Assembly (NCBI GenBank): GCA_034663635.1
Contig: JAXDJH010000013.1
Location: 310,001 to 374,000, forward strand
Direction: 5' to 3'
DNA: 64,000 nucleotides
Origin: JAXDJH01 sp034663635
GTDB taxonomy: Bacteria > Actinomycetota > CADDZG01 > WHSQ01
Shown here: one piece after another, positions 34,449 to 42,431 of the stretch
How the letters are laid out: each line of letters opens with the position of its first letter
Position numbering within the stretch: the first letter of the stretch is position 1
Made by a program: the position numbers and the translations under genes
The notes under the pieces: generated by a model
What the model was told of the DNA's origin: nothing
Databases searched by the model: none
The model's input: the letters and a program-made list of their open reading frames with translations, nothing else

Positions 34449-34700
34449 CTAGCCCAGGGCGGCGAGGACATCGCGGGCCGTCGGGTTCACGAGGAGCCTG
34501 TCACCTATCTCTATCGTCGGCACCGTCCGGTAGCCGCCTGAGGCGGCGATGATCCGCCGATCGTGGGTCGGATCCTCGTCGAGGTCGACCTCGACGAAAG
34601 AGACCCCCTCCTCGGCGAGCTGGCGTTTAAGGCGCCGGCAGTGACCGCACCAGGTGGTCGAGAACATCGTGACCCTCTTCGATTCCATTTCAGGCTCCAT
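34449..34700 (-). CDS. mycoredoxin-like glutaredoxin
   Basis: An 83-residue thioredoxin-fold protein with active site TTWCGHCRRLK (Cys18-x-x-Cys21) and the cis-Pro motif TVPTI. This is the short glutaredoxin type used with mycothiol in actinobacteria to reduce mixed disulfides. ATG 34700 or ATG 34688 may be the start; both keep the domain intact. It is divergent from the alcohol dehydrogenase and lies upstream of the rhodanese-ThiF gene on the same strand, a sulfur/redox pairing that is suggestive only. Confidence 0.88.
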   Translation of the reverse strand: MEPEMESKRVTMFSTTWCGHCRRLKRQLAEEGVSFVEVDLDEDPTHDRRIIAASGGYRTVPTIEIGDRLLVNPTARDVLAALG

Positions 34701-34755
34701 TGTCCGTGTTTAGCTAACGTCCCGTCATGGATACCGATTCCCCTCCGGAGGCCAC

Positions 34756-35808
34756 TTGAAAGCCGTCGTTTTCGCGGGCGAGGGCAAGGTCAGGGTCGAC
34801 GACGTGGCCAAGCCCGAGATCCAGGACCCCGGCGACGCCATAGTCGAGGTTCGCCGCTCGGCCATCTGCGCCTCGGATCTCCATGTTCTGGACGGCAAGA
34901 CGCCTGGGATGCGAGAGGGCGGAGTCATCGGCCACGAGTTCGTCGGGATCCTGCGGGAGATGGGCGAAGGAGTGGACAAGCACAACGAGGACTCTCGGGT
35001 CCTGGGCTCGTTCCTCATCGCGTGCGGGACCTGCGCGCACTGCACCGCCCGGAGGTTCAACTTCTGTTCCAACCGGCGAGCCCTCGGGCTGGGCACGCTG
35101 ACCGGCGACCTCGATGGGGCCCAGGCCGAGTTCGTGCGGGTGCCCAACGCCGATCTCAACCTGAAGCCGCTGCACGGAGCGCTCTCCGGGCTATCGGACG
35201 AAGAGGCTTTGTTCGCCGGCGACATCCTCACCACCGGTTTCTATGCGGCAACGCTGGCCGGTGCCGGCGAGGACGAGACCGTCGTCGTCATCGGAGCCGG
35301 TCCGGTTGGGTTGTTCTGCGCTTCGGCCGCGGTCAGGTTGGGCGCACGGGTCATCGTGCTCGACCAGGACGCGGGCCGCGTGAAGTTCGCCAAAGAGCAG
35401 ATGGGCCTCGATGCGATCGACGTCTCGTCGTCGGATGCGTCGGCGGAAGTGAACGCGGCGACCGAGGGACGTCTCGCGGATGTCGCGGTCGACGCGGTCG
35501 GCGCTGTCGAAGTGGTCAAGACAGCGATGAAGTGCGTGCGCGATGGGGGCCGGGTCGCGGTGGTCGGCGTGTACGGGCAGGAACGCTACGAGCTCCCGAT
35601 GGGCGTCGCGTGGGTGCGAGGGATAGACATCAGATTCTCGGGCATGGCCAACATCCACGCGCACTGGGACGACGCGTTGATGGCGATAGCGAAAGGCGAA
35701 CTCGAGCCCACGAAGATCATCAGCCACCGTCTTCCGCTCGACGATGCGGAAAAGGGCTACGAGCTCTTCAAATCGCGCGAAGCGCTGAAAGTCGTCTTCG
35801 AGCTCTAG
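34756..35808 (+). CDS. zinc-dependent medium-chain alcohol dehydrogenase
   Basis: A 350-residue MDR-family oxidoreductase using NAD(P). Catalytic zinc ligands are seen in SAICASDLH and GGVIGHEFVG, the structural zinc site in CGTCAHCTARRFNFC, and the cofactor motif VVVIGAGPVG at about 176-185. The C-terminal part has GGRVAVVGVYG and the usual end VVFEL. The substrate is probably an alcohol or polyol; it cannot be narrowed further. TTG 34756 is supported by GGAGG five bases upstream. Its stop overlaps the stop of the convergent PD40 gene. Confidence 0.9.
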   Translation: MKAVVFAGEGKVRVDDVAKPEIQDPGDAIVEVRRSAICASDLHVLDGKTPGMREGGVIGHEFVGILREMGEGVDKHNEDSRVLGSFLIACGTCAHCTARRFNFCSNRRALGLGTLTGDLDGAQAEFVRVPNADLNLKPLHGALSGLSDEEALFAGDILTTGFYAATLAGAGEDETVVVIGAGPVGLFCASAAVRLGARVIVLDQDAGRVKFAKEQMGLDAIDVSSSDASAEVNAATEGRLADVAVDAVGAVEVVKTAMKCVRDGGRVAVVGVYGQERYELPMGVAWVRGIDIRFSGMANIHAHWDDALMAIAKGELEPTKIISHRLPLDDAEKGYELFKSREALKVVFEL

Positions 35809-36701
35809 CGCGACTGCCAGTCGGACATGAAGTAGCTGCGCTCATCGGATCTCGCAACCATGAGGGTCTTCCGCTTTCCATTGGGGTGCACCTTGAAGAT
35901 GCCGTTGTGGTCGAACGCGATCCATCTGCCGTTGGGAGCCCACGCGGGATTGAGTCCAACCCTTATCCAATGCGGATGACTTCCGTCCCTTTGCATAACG
36001 AAGATGGCCCACCCGCGAGGGAAGGAGTGCACGTAGGCAATTTTCGAACCATCCGGGGACCAGTTCGGTTCTCCTTCATGGACATGGCTGTTGGTCAGAT
36101 TCGCCTCACCCGTTCCGTCGGGAGAGATAACGAAGATGTCTTGGTTCTGATGGCGGTAGCTCATGAATGCGATCAACTCGCCATCCGGCGACCAAGCAGG
36201 CTCGAACTCCTGGAAGCTGTTGTTCGTGATCTGGCGTTCATTCGTACCGTCTGAGTCGACGATCCAGATCTCCGAGTCATTCCAATAGCCACGCACGAAA
36301 GAGATCTTCTCGCCGTCGGGGGACCAGGTAGGGCTGTTCTCATCGACGTCGTTGTCCATCACGCGAATACGATCCGAGCCATCCGAATTCATGCTGCAAA
36401 TCTCGCGGCCGGGACTGCCGGCTCGGAAGCTGCCGTGACAACCGAAGGCGATCTGCTGACCGTCCGGCGAATACTCAGCCTCGCCGTCCCACCGAGCGTT
36501 TCTGGTCAGTCGCACTAGATGCGATCCGTCCTCGTCAGCACTGAATAGCTCGGATTCATCGCCTCGCTCGCAACCACCGCACCCGCCGAAAACGATCCGC
36601 CCGTTGTGCCCCGGAAAGGCCGCCTGCGTGGGAGCGGAGGAAGCCACGAGTGCACTCGTCACGAGCGCACAGATCAGGGCGCTTTTCATAGAAGGGGCCA
36701 T
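35805..36701 (-). CDS. secreted PD40 beta-propeller protein
   Basis: A 298-residue exported protein with a signal peptide (about 1-28, ending TQAA) and five or six PD40 repeats with SPDGxxIAF/SPDGEKISF motifs. Unlike the protein at 2880-4163 it has no Ser/Pro linker or extra C-terminal domain. Near the N-terminus there is a double-Cys loop FGGCGGCERGDE. It probably binds a partner outside the cell. Starts at ATG 36701 or 36689. The gene is convergent with the alcohol dehydrogenase with a four-base overlap. Confidence 0.83.
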   Translation of the reverse strand: MAPSMKSALICALVTSALVASSAPTQAAFPGHNGRIVFGGCGGCERGDESELFSADEDGSHLVRLTRNARWDGEAEYSPDGQQIAFGCHGSFRAGSPGREICSMNSDGSDRIRVMDNDVDENSPTWSPDGEKISFVRGYWNDSEIWIVDSDGTNERQITNNSFQEFEPAWSPDGELIAFMSYRHQNQDIFVISPDGTGEANLTNSHVHEGEPNWSPDGSKIAYVHSFPRGWAIFVMQRDGSHPHWIRVGLNPAWAPNGRWIAFDHNGIFKVHPNGKRKTLMVARSDERSYFMSDWQSR

Positions 36702-36770
36702 ATCAAGAAGACGCCTTGGCTAGAGGTTCTGATGCTTGCACTGCCGATGAGTTTCGCGCTCCGGGCCGTC

Positions 36771-36776
36771 TATACA
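36771..36776 (+). promoter_or_regulatory. probable -10 element of the VOC gene
   Basis: TATACA with an extended TATACATATA context lies 31 bases before the ATG at 36807. No good -35 hexamer at 16-18 bases was found, so the promoter call is tentative. Confidence 0.35.
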
Positions 36777-36806
36777 TATAGAGGCGGATATCCAAGGGAG
36801 GCAGAC

Positions 36807-37190
36807 ATGCTCGGATCGAGTGAGGCATTTCAGGGGTTCGCAGTTCCCGATGTGGCCGCTGCAGAGAAGTTCTACGGAGAGACGCTCGGGCTCAATGTGG
36901 AGATGCAGGAACAGATGGGGCTCACGCTCCACCTCGGAGGGGGCCGGGACGTCTTCATCTATCCCAAGCCCGACTTCCAGCCGGCGACCTACACGATCCT
37001 CAACTTCCCGGTTCCCGACATCGATGCCGCAGTGGATGGACTGACGGAGCGGGGTCTGAAGTTCGAGCGCTACGACGGCTTCGAGCAGGACGAGAAAGGC
37101 ATCGCACGGCCCGAGACTCCGGAGCAGGGGCCTCAGATCGCGTGGTTCAAGGATCCGGCAGGCAACATCATGTCGGTCCTCCAGCAGTAG
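36807..37190 (+). CDS. VOC (glyoxalase/bleomycin-resistance fold) protein
   Basis: A 127-residue protein of the vicinal-oxygen-chelate superfamily. It has two beta-alpha-beta-beta-beta modules: the first with AFQGFAVPDVAAAEKFYGETLGL, the second with ILNFPVPDIDAAVDGL and IAWFKDPAGNIMSVLQQ. The final Asp-Pro-x-Gly-Asn segment is typical. Members include dioxygenases, glyoxalases and antibiotic-binding proteins; which one this is cannot be told. ATG 36807 is supported by AAGGGAGG eight bases upstream; a longer frame from 36606 is not. Confidence 0.88.
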   Translation: MLGSSEAFQGFAVPDVAAAEKFYGETLGLNVEMQEQMGLTLHLGGGRDVFIYPKPDFQPATYTILNFPVPDIDAAVDGLTERGLKFERYDGFEQDEKGIARPETPEQGPQIAWFKDPAGNIMSVLQQ

Positions 37191-37196
37191 ACGCCG

Positions 37197-37856
37197 CTAG
37201 CCCTCCTCGGGGAGCCGATCGAGACCTTTCTGGATCGCGTAGCGCATCAGTTCGTAGCGCTTCCGCAGCTGCAGTTTGGTCAGGATGTTCTGAACGTGGT
37301 TCTGAACGGTCTTCGTCGAGATGAACAGCTTCGTTCCGATCTCCGGATACGAGTAGCCCTTCGCGACGAGTCGCAGGATCTCGTTCTCGCGCGGAGTCAG
37401 GCCGGGTTCGGCCGCCGCGGGTGTAGCTACTCGACGGAATTCATCCAGAACCATGGCAGCCAGAGACGGAGTGAAGACGGGCTCGCCATCGCGAACACGT
37501 CGAATCGCCTCGACGACCTCCTCAGTTGTTGAGCTCTTCAGGAGATAGCCGGATGCACCGGCTTTAACGGCTTCGAGCACGTCCTGCTCTTCCGCAGACG
37601 CGGACAACACGAGGACGCGAACGTGCGGAGATTGCTCGACGATCAAGCGAGTCGCTTCGACCCCGGACACGGTTGGCATCTGAAGGTCCATGAGCACGAC
37701 GTCGGGCATCGTGGCCAGGGTCTGTTCCACGGCCTCGCCGCCGTCGGATGCCTCGCCGACGACTTCGGCCCAGGCAACGGCTTCGAGATCGCTTCGGACT
37801 CCATCCCTCCACATCGGATGGTCGTCGGCTATGAGGACCCTGATCGTCTCCGTCAT
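37197..37856 (-). CDS. NarL/LuxR-family response regulator
   Basis: A 219-residue two-domain regulator. The receiver (1-120) has Asp11-Asp12, phospho-acceptor Asp57 in VVLMDLQMP, Ser in LVLSASAEE and Lys in YLLKSST. The LuxR-type helix-turn-helix (about 150-212) reads LTPRENEILRLVAKGYSYPEIGTKLFISTKTVQNHVQNIL. It should bind DNA after phosphorylation. It overlaps the end of the histidine-kinase gene upstream by four bases (ATGA), so the two form a cognate pair. Targets unknown. Confidence 0.94.
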   Translation of the reverse strand: MTETIRVLIADDHPMWRDGVRSDLEAVAWAEVVGEASDGGEAVEQTLATMPDVVLMDLQMPTVSGVEATRLIVEQSPHVRVLVLSASAEEQDVLEAVKAGASGYLLKSSTTEEVVEAIRRVRDGEPVFTPSLAAMVLDEFRRVATPAAAEPGLTPRENEILRLVAKGYSYPEIGTKLFISTKTVQNHVQNILTKLQLRKRYELMRYAIQKGLDRLPEEG

Positions 37857-39070
37857 TGGTCTCCCTCGCTCAGGGGGATCCTGAATTCCACCTCTGTGCC
37901 CGTCTCGGGTGACGAGTCGATAGTCATCCGGCCCCCGAGGTCCTCGGCTCGCCCTTTCATGCTTCGCAGGATGCCCGCTTTGCCGGCCTCTCGCATCTTC
38001 GCTTCGTCGTACTCGAAGCCGCGGCCCTTGTCTCGCACCGTGACAACGAGCGACGGTCCGTCGATTTCGGCAAATACCGTCGCGCCCTCGGCCCCCGAAT
38101 GTGCGGCGACGTTGGTCAGCGCTTGACCGACCGCGGCGGCCACTTCGCCCACGATCGCGGCAGGCAAGTGCAGCGGGCCGACCGAGCTGACCGTGACGTC
38201 GATACCTCCGACTTTGCGGGCTGATGCTTCGAGCGCCTCACGGAGAGACGCGAGCCCGGTCGGAGCATCGTCCGGATCGCGGAGGATCAACGAGCGCAGC
38301 TCGACCTCTTCCTGGGCTGCCATCTCTGCGAGTCGCATGACTTCGGCGGGATCGGCAACCGGCGCGGTAGCGAGCTCGCGCCCGCGCTTATGGATGTAAG
38401 TGAGCGCTTGGAGGACGGAATCGTGGATCCGGCGCGCGAGGGTCTCTCGCTCTTCGAGCCGCGCCGCGCGTTCGCGTGCCACAAGCGCCTCTTGCGAAGC
38501 TTCGCGAAGAGCCGTGGCCGAACGAACGAGGATCCTCGACACGAGGCCGATAGCGACGCCGGCGACTATGTAGTTGAGGGCCGCTCCTGTCAGGTTCTGA
38601 ACCTGTGCCGAGGTGAGCTCGTTTAACGGCACCCCATTGAGGGGCCTCGACGCGACCTGTGCGAGACCGAGCGTGGCCCCGGCCGCGAGTCCCGCCCATG
38701 ATCCTCTTGCAGCCCCCCAGAACAGGGCCGCGCTCAACGGGTAGCCGGTGGCGAAGAACGGTCGGCCGGAGACGACTCCACCATGTTCGATCACCAGACC
38801 CGACGCGCAGATAAGCCATACGCACAGCACGATGTCGCCGTAGAGCGCGGCCGGGGTCCACGAGTGGTCCGTGACGGAGAGCCAGACGGTCCAGGCCGCG
38901 GCAAGGGCGATCGAGGCCCACGCGAGCCATTCGTGTCTGAACTCCTCGGACGCGGTCGCCGCCAGCACGATCATCCAGCCCAACCACATCCAGCGGAAGA
39001 GCAGGACGCCGCGAGCAAGCGTCCGCCTGAAAGCTTCCGGATCGTCGATGTCTATCCCTGCGACGCGCAT
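37853..39070 (-). CDS. NarL-type sensor histidine kinase (HisKA_3)
   Basis: A 405-residue membrane kinase, partner of the response regulator that follows. Residues about 20-180 hold five or six hydrophobic spans with almost no external loop, suggesting intramembrane sensing. A short coiled segment leads to the dimerisation/phospho-acceptor motif LARRIHDSVLQALT with His216. The ATPase part has GQALTNVAAHSG, KGRGFEYDE and a GILRSMKGRAEDLGG segment. ATG 39070 is preferred although its ribosome site is weak; an open frame extends to 39223 with another ATG at 39106. Divergent from the acyltransferase gene. Confidence 0.88.
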   Translation of the reverse strand: MRVAGIDIDDPEAFRRTLARGVLLFRWMWLGWMIVLAATASEEFRHEWLAWASIALAAAWTVWLSVTDHSWTPAALYGDIVLCVWLICASGLVIEHGGVVSGRPFFATGYPLSAALFWGAARGSWAGLAAGATLGLAQVASRPLNGVPLNELTSAQVQNLTGAALNYIVAGVAIGLVSRILVRSATALREASQEALVARERAARLEERETLARRIHDSVLQALTYIHKRGRELATAPVADPAEVMRLAEMAAQEEVELRSLILRDPDDAPTGLASLREALEASARKVGGIDVTVSSVGPLHLPAAIVGEVAAAVGQALTNVAAHSGAEGATVFAEIDGPSLVVTVRDKGRGFEYDEAKMREAGKAGILRSMKGRAEDLGGRMTIDSSPETGTEVEFRIPLSEGDQ

Positions 39071-39256
39071 ACCGGCAGGTTGACACGACCCGGCGTCCGC
39101 CGCCATCACCGCAACTACCCAGTCGATTGCCGGATGTACCCAGACGGATCTAGGGCGATATGCCCGCCGATCTGAGCACTTACTCGTCTGGTTGCGACAC
39201 GGCCCATTCCCGATGCTCAACAAGCAAGGAAAAGAGCTTCGGAAAGGAGCCGGCAG

Positions 39257-40777
39257 ATGGCCATCGCGGTCAGTGAGAAGAGAGTCAAGCCGTCGATCTC
39301 AGAGATGGTGAAAGCGACACCACAGTCGAGGGATCGCTTCGTCGATCTCTTACGCGCGCTGAGCATCGTTGTTGTCGTGTTCGGCCACTGGCTTGCGGCC
39401 GTCGTCTATTGGGACGGCCACACGCTCCGCGGCACGAGCGCACTCGATGAGATCTCGTGGGCCTGGATGTTGACCTGGGTCCTCCAGGTGATGCCGCTGT
39501 TCTTCTTCGTCGGCGGCTTCTCTAACTCCGTGAGCATCGCCTCGATGCGAAAGCGCGGGGCCACCTACGGCGACTTCCTGAGATCGAGGATCGAGCGGAT
39601 CATGCGACCCACCCTCGTCTTCGTGGGCGCGTGGGTAGTCATCGCGACGGTCGCCGACGTGATGTTCGGAAGCGATGCCGTGCGAGCCGCAACTCCACAC
39701 ATTGCAAAGCCGCTTTGGTTCCTGTCGGTCTACGTGCTCGTCATTGCCTTGTCACCGGCGATGCTGTCGCTGCACAAGCGCTACCGGCTCAAGGTGCCGA
39801 TCGCGATGGCCGTCGCGGCAGCGTCGATCGACATCGCCAGGGTTCTGTTTGATATCCCGAACCTCGGCTACTTGAACTTCGCGTTCGTGTGGCTCTTCCC
39901 CCACCAGCTCGGCTTCTTCTACGCCGACGGAACGCTCCCGCGTCTCGGCAAACGATTCGCAGCAATGCTCGCAGCGGGAGGGTTCGGAGCTCTTGTGGTG
40001 CTCACCAATATCGGCGTCTACAGCAGGAGCTTGGTCGGAACGAAGTCGACGGACCTGTTGTCGAATAACGATCCCCCGACGATCTGTCTGATCGCGCTTT
40101 CTCTGGGCCTGATCGGGATCGCCATGGCGGTTCGGGAAGCCGTGAATCGCAGGCTCGCGAAGCCCAAGCCGTGGGCGGTTGTCGTCGCAGCGAACTCGAT
40201 GATCATGACGGTCTTCCTCTGGCACTTGACGGCCTTGATCGTCGTGGTCGCGGTTCTCTATCCGCTCGGCTTCCCGCAGCCGGACGTGGGGACGCTTGCA
40301 TGGTGGATCACCAGACCTCTGTGGTGGGCTGCCGCGAGTGCCGTGCTCGCAGTGTTCGTTGCACCTCTCGTTCGTTTCGAGCGGCCGCGAGTCAAGACCC
40401 GTGAGGTCGAACGGCCACCGCTGGGAACTCCTCAGGTGGTTGCAGGGATCACTCTGCTGATCGTCGGACTCGGAGGACTCGCTCAAGGTGGTTTCGCAGG
40501 TCTGTTCTCGCCCCACGGCACCGAGCTTGCGTTCTTTACGGCCAACCCATTGTTGAGCGCGTTCCACACGTGCGCTGGAGCTGCTCTGTTGCTCGGAGGG
40601 GGTCGTCGCTCCATGGCGCTTTCCCTCGTGCTGCTCGGTGTCGCCGAGCTCAGCCCTCTTGCAGACGTTCTCGGCAACTTCGCTCCGATCACCGGCGCGA
40701 ACGCAGTGCTGCATCTCGTCACCGGCGCCGTCCTCGGTCTCGCCGAGCGGCCTCGTATCGAAAGGAGAATTCGATGA
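39257..40777 (+). CDS. acyltransferase-3 family membrane protein
   Basis: A 506-residue integral membrane acyltransferase (AT3, as in OafA/NolL relatives). The conserved start RDRFVDLLRALSIVVVVFGHW at about residues 26-46 includes the catalytic-type Arg and His. About ten membrane spans follow. The family's second landmark, PLFFFVGGFSNS, is at about 79-90. AT3 proteins acylate sugars, lipids or peptides on the membrane; the acceptor is unknown. ATG 39257 has AAAGGAG seven bases upstream. It overlaps the DUF2339 gene by four bases (ATGA). Confidence 0.88.
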   Translation: MAIAVSEKRVKPSISEMVKATPQSRDRFVDLLRALSIVVVVFGHWLAAVVYWDGHTLRGTSALDEISWAWMLTWVLQVMPLFFFVGGFSNSVSIASMRKRGATYGDFLRSRIERIMRPTLVFVGAWVVIATVADVMFGSDAVRAATPHIAKPLWFLSVYVLVIALSPAMLSLHKRYRLKVPIAMAVAAASIDIARVLFDIPNLGYLNFAFVWLFPHQLGFFYADGTLPRLGKRFAAMLAAGGFGALVVLTNIGVYSRSLVGTKSTDLLSNNDPPTICLIALSLGLIGIAMAVREAVNRRLAKPKPWAVVVAANSMIMTVFLWHLTALIVVVAVLYPLGFPQPDVGTLAWWITRPLWWAAASAVLAVFVAPLVRFERPRVKTREVERPPLGTPQVVAGITLLIVGLGGLAQGGFAGLFSPHGTELAFFTANPLLSAFHTCAGAALLLGGGRRSMALSLVLLGVAELSPLADVLGNFAPITGANAVLHLVTGAVLGLAERPRIERRIR

Positions 40778-42375
40778 CCGGCCCGTCCGATACCCAGGTC
40801 AACTACACAGTGAAGGAGCCAGAGGACGTCTCGCTCTACGGCGCCAACATCGAAGACAGTGTCGTCGGGACGTGGTTCGCTCGCCTCGGAGTTCTTGCGG
40901 TCCTGATCGGAGCCGCCTTCGGTTACCGGTATGCGGTCGACCAGGGCTGGATCGGCCCCGCAGGTCGAGTGCTCTTGGGTGTCTTAGTCGGCATCGGTTT
41001 CTTGGTCGGAGGCCATTCCGCACGGGATCGCAAGTGGTATCCGGTCGCGAGTGCGATGAGCGGCGGCGGGATCGCGATCCTGTATCTCTCAACACTTGCC
41101 GCATTGGTTCGCTTCGAGTTGATAACGCCGCCGACTGCATTGATGGCGCTGACATCGATCGCTCTATTGAGTGCGGTGCTGTCGATCCGTTACGACTCTC
41201 TTTCGCTATCGGTTATCGCGACGGTCGGGGCATTCGCAAACCCCTTCCTGATCTCGTCAGGCGAACCCAATGCCACCGCTGCTCTCACTTATGCCGTAGC
41301 CATCGACGTGGGCATCGTTTATCTCGCTTACGCCGGGAAATGGAACGTTCTCAACAAGATCGCGTTGATCGGATCGGCCTTGATCTTCGTAACGGTTGGG
41401 CCGGGGACGGTCGATGGTGTCGGTTTCGCATCTGTCATGTGGATCATCTTCACTTGCGTCCCGTTCCTGCAGGTGCTGAGCGACCGCACGCGTCGAGTCA
41501 TGGTTGAGGCGGGGATGCTCGTGACAGTCTCGGGCCTCTACTTCGCAGCAGGCATGCATCTGTTACGAGGTGACTCCAGCGTATCCAGAGGTGTCTTCAC
41601 AGTTTGTCTCGGGCTCGCGTGTGCAGGGTTCGCGGCGATCGCTCACACAGACGACCGGACCCGACCGCTGCTACGCGACGTGATGGCCGCGCAGGCGATC
41701 GCATGGCTCACACTGGCAGGACCTATCGCGCTGAACGGCCTCACGGTTCCTCTTGTGTGGTCGGTCGAAGGGGCGTTGCTCGCGTGGCTGGGTAGTCGCA
41801 TCGCAGATGACCGAGTCATCGCCCTGTCGGTTGTCTTTCTGGGGGCCGGACTCGTCGGAGCGGTCGATCACATCGCTTCATATCGACCGGATGCCCTGTT
41901 CCTCACCGGAGGCGGAGCGGTGGCCGCAGGTCATCTGGTTGCATTCTTCTCGGTCGCCTGGCTTGTTTCCCGGCGTGCGTCGGAGAAGGGCGACATACAT
42001 CCTTTCGTCGGGGTTGGGTTGATGACGATGGTGACGTTGCTTTCGATCGTTTGGCTAAGCAGAGAGGCGTCGTTCGAGGTTCTGCGCAACTCGGGACCGG
42101 AGAGTGAGCTCGCAGCGGTGCAGTTCGCCTACTCCGCGCTGTGGTCGGTTATCGCAGCGCTGCTCCTGGCGGGTGGGATCCTGAAGAAGGTCCCATGGGC
42201 CCGCTACTTCGGGGTCGCTCTCTTCGGAGTCGTCATCGCCAAGATGCTGACCGTCGATGTCTGGCAGTTGAGCGTGCTCTACCGGATGCTCGTGTTCGTG
42301 GGCCTCGGCGGTCTGCTGCTCGCATGCTCGCTCATGTACAACCAATTCAGGGATGCGATCTCGGCCAAGACCTGA
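40774..42375 (+). CDS. DUF2339-family membrane protein
   Basis: A 533-residue protein with a soluble N-tail of about 40 residues and then some 14 predicted membrane spans. The start of the membrane part reads WFARLGVLAVLIGAAFGYRY, and GGGIAILYLSTLAAL and GAFANPFLI are typical DUF2339 segments. Function is unknown; envelope or polysaccharide roles have been suggested from context in other organisms. ATG 40774 has AAAGGAG and overlaps the acyltransferase stop, so the two are co-translated. A frame that begins at 40570 is a shadow. An intrinsic terminator follows. Confidence 0.88.
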   Translation: MTGPSDTQVNYTVKEPEDVSLYGANIEDSVVGTWFARLGVLAVLIGAAFGYRYAVDQGWIGPAGRVLLGVLVGIGFLVGGHSARDRKWYPVASAMSGGGIAILYLSTLAALVRFELITPPTALMALTSIALLSAVLSIRYDSLSLSVIATVGAFANPFLISSGEPNATAALTYAVAIDVGIVYLAYAGKWNVLNKIALIGSALIFVTVGPGTVDGVGFASVMWIIFTCVPFLQVLSDRTRRVMVEAGMLVTVSGLYFAAGMHLLRGDSSVSRGVFTVCLGLACAGFAAIAHTDDRTRPLLRDVMAAQAIAWLTLAGPIALNGLTVPLVWSVEGALLAWLGSRIADDRVIALSVVFLGAGLVGAVDHIASYRPDALFLTGGGAVAAGHLVAFFSVAWLVSRRASEKGDIHPFVGVGLMTMVTLLSIVWLSREASFEVLRNSGPESELAAVQFAYSALWSVIAALLLAGGILKKVPWARYFGVALFGVVIAKMLTVDVWQLSVLYRMLVFVGLGGLLLACSLMYNQFRDAISAKT

Positions 42376-42399
42376 GCCGAACGGCAAGAAGCATCTAAG

Positions 42400-42424
42400 G
42401 GGGCCCCGGAGACGGGGCCCCTTT
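42400..42424. terminator. intrinsic terminator between convergent genes
   Basis: GGGGCCCCG (42400-42408) pairs perfectly with CGGGGCCCC (42413-42421) around a GAGA loop and is followed by TTT. It can end the acyltransferase-DUF2339 transcript and, less well, the GH15 transcript from the other side. Confidence 0.8.
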
Positions 42425-42431
42425 CCTGCTA

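Noticed and set aside
34563..36254. Open frame of 563 codons on the plus strand
   Set aside because: Runs out of frame through the alcohol dehydrogenase; its translation is Arg/Gly-rich and unlike any protein.
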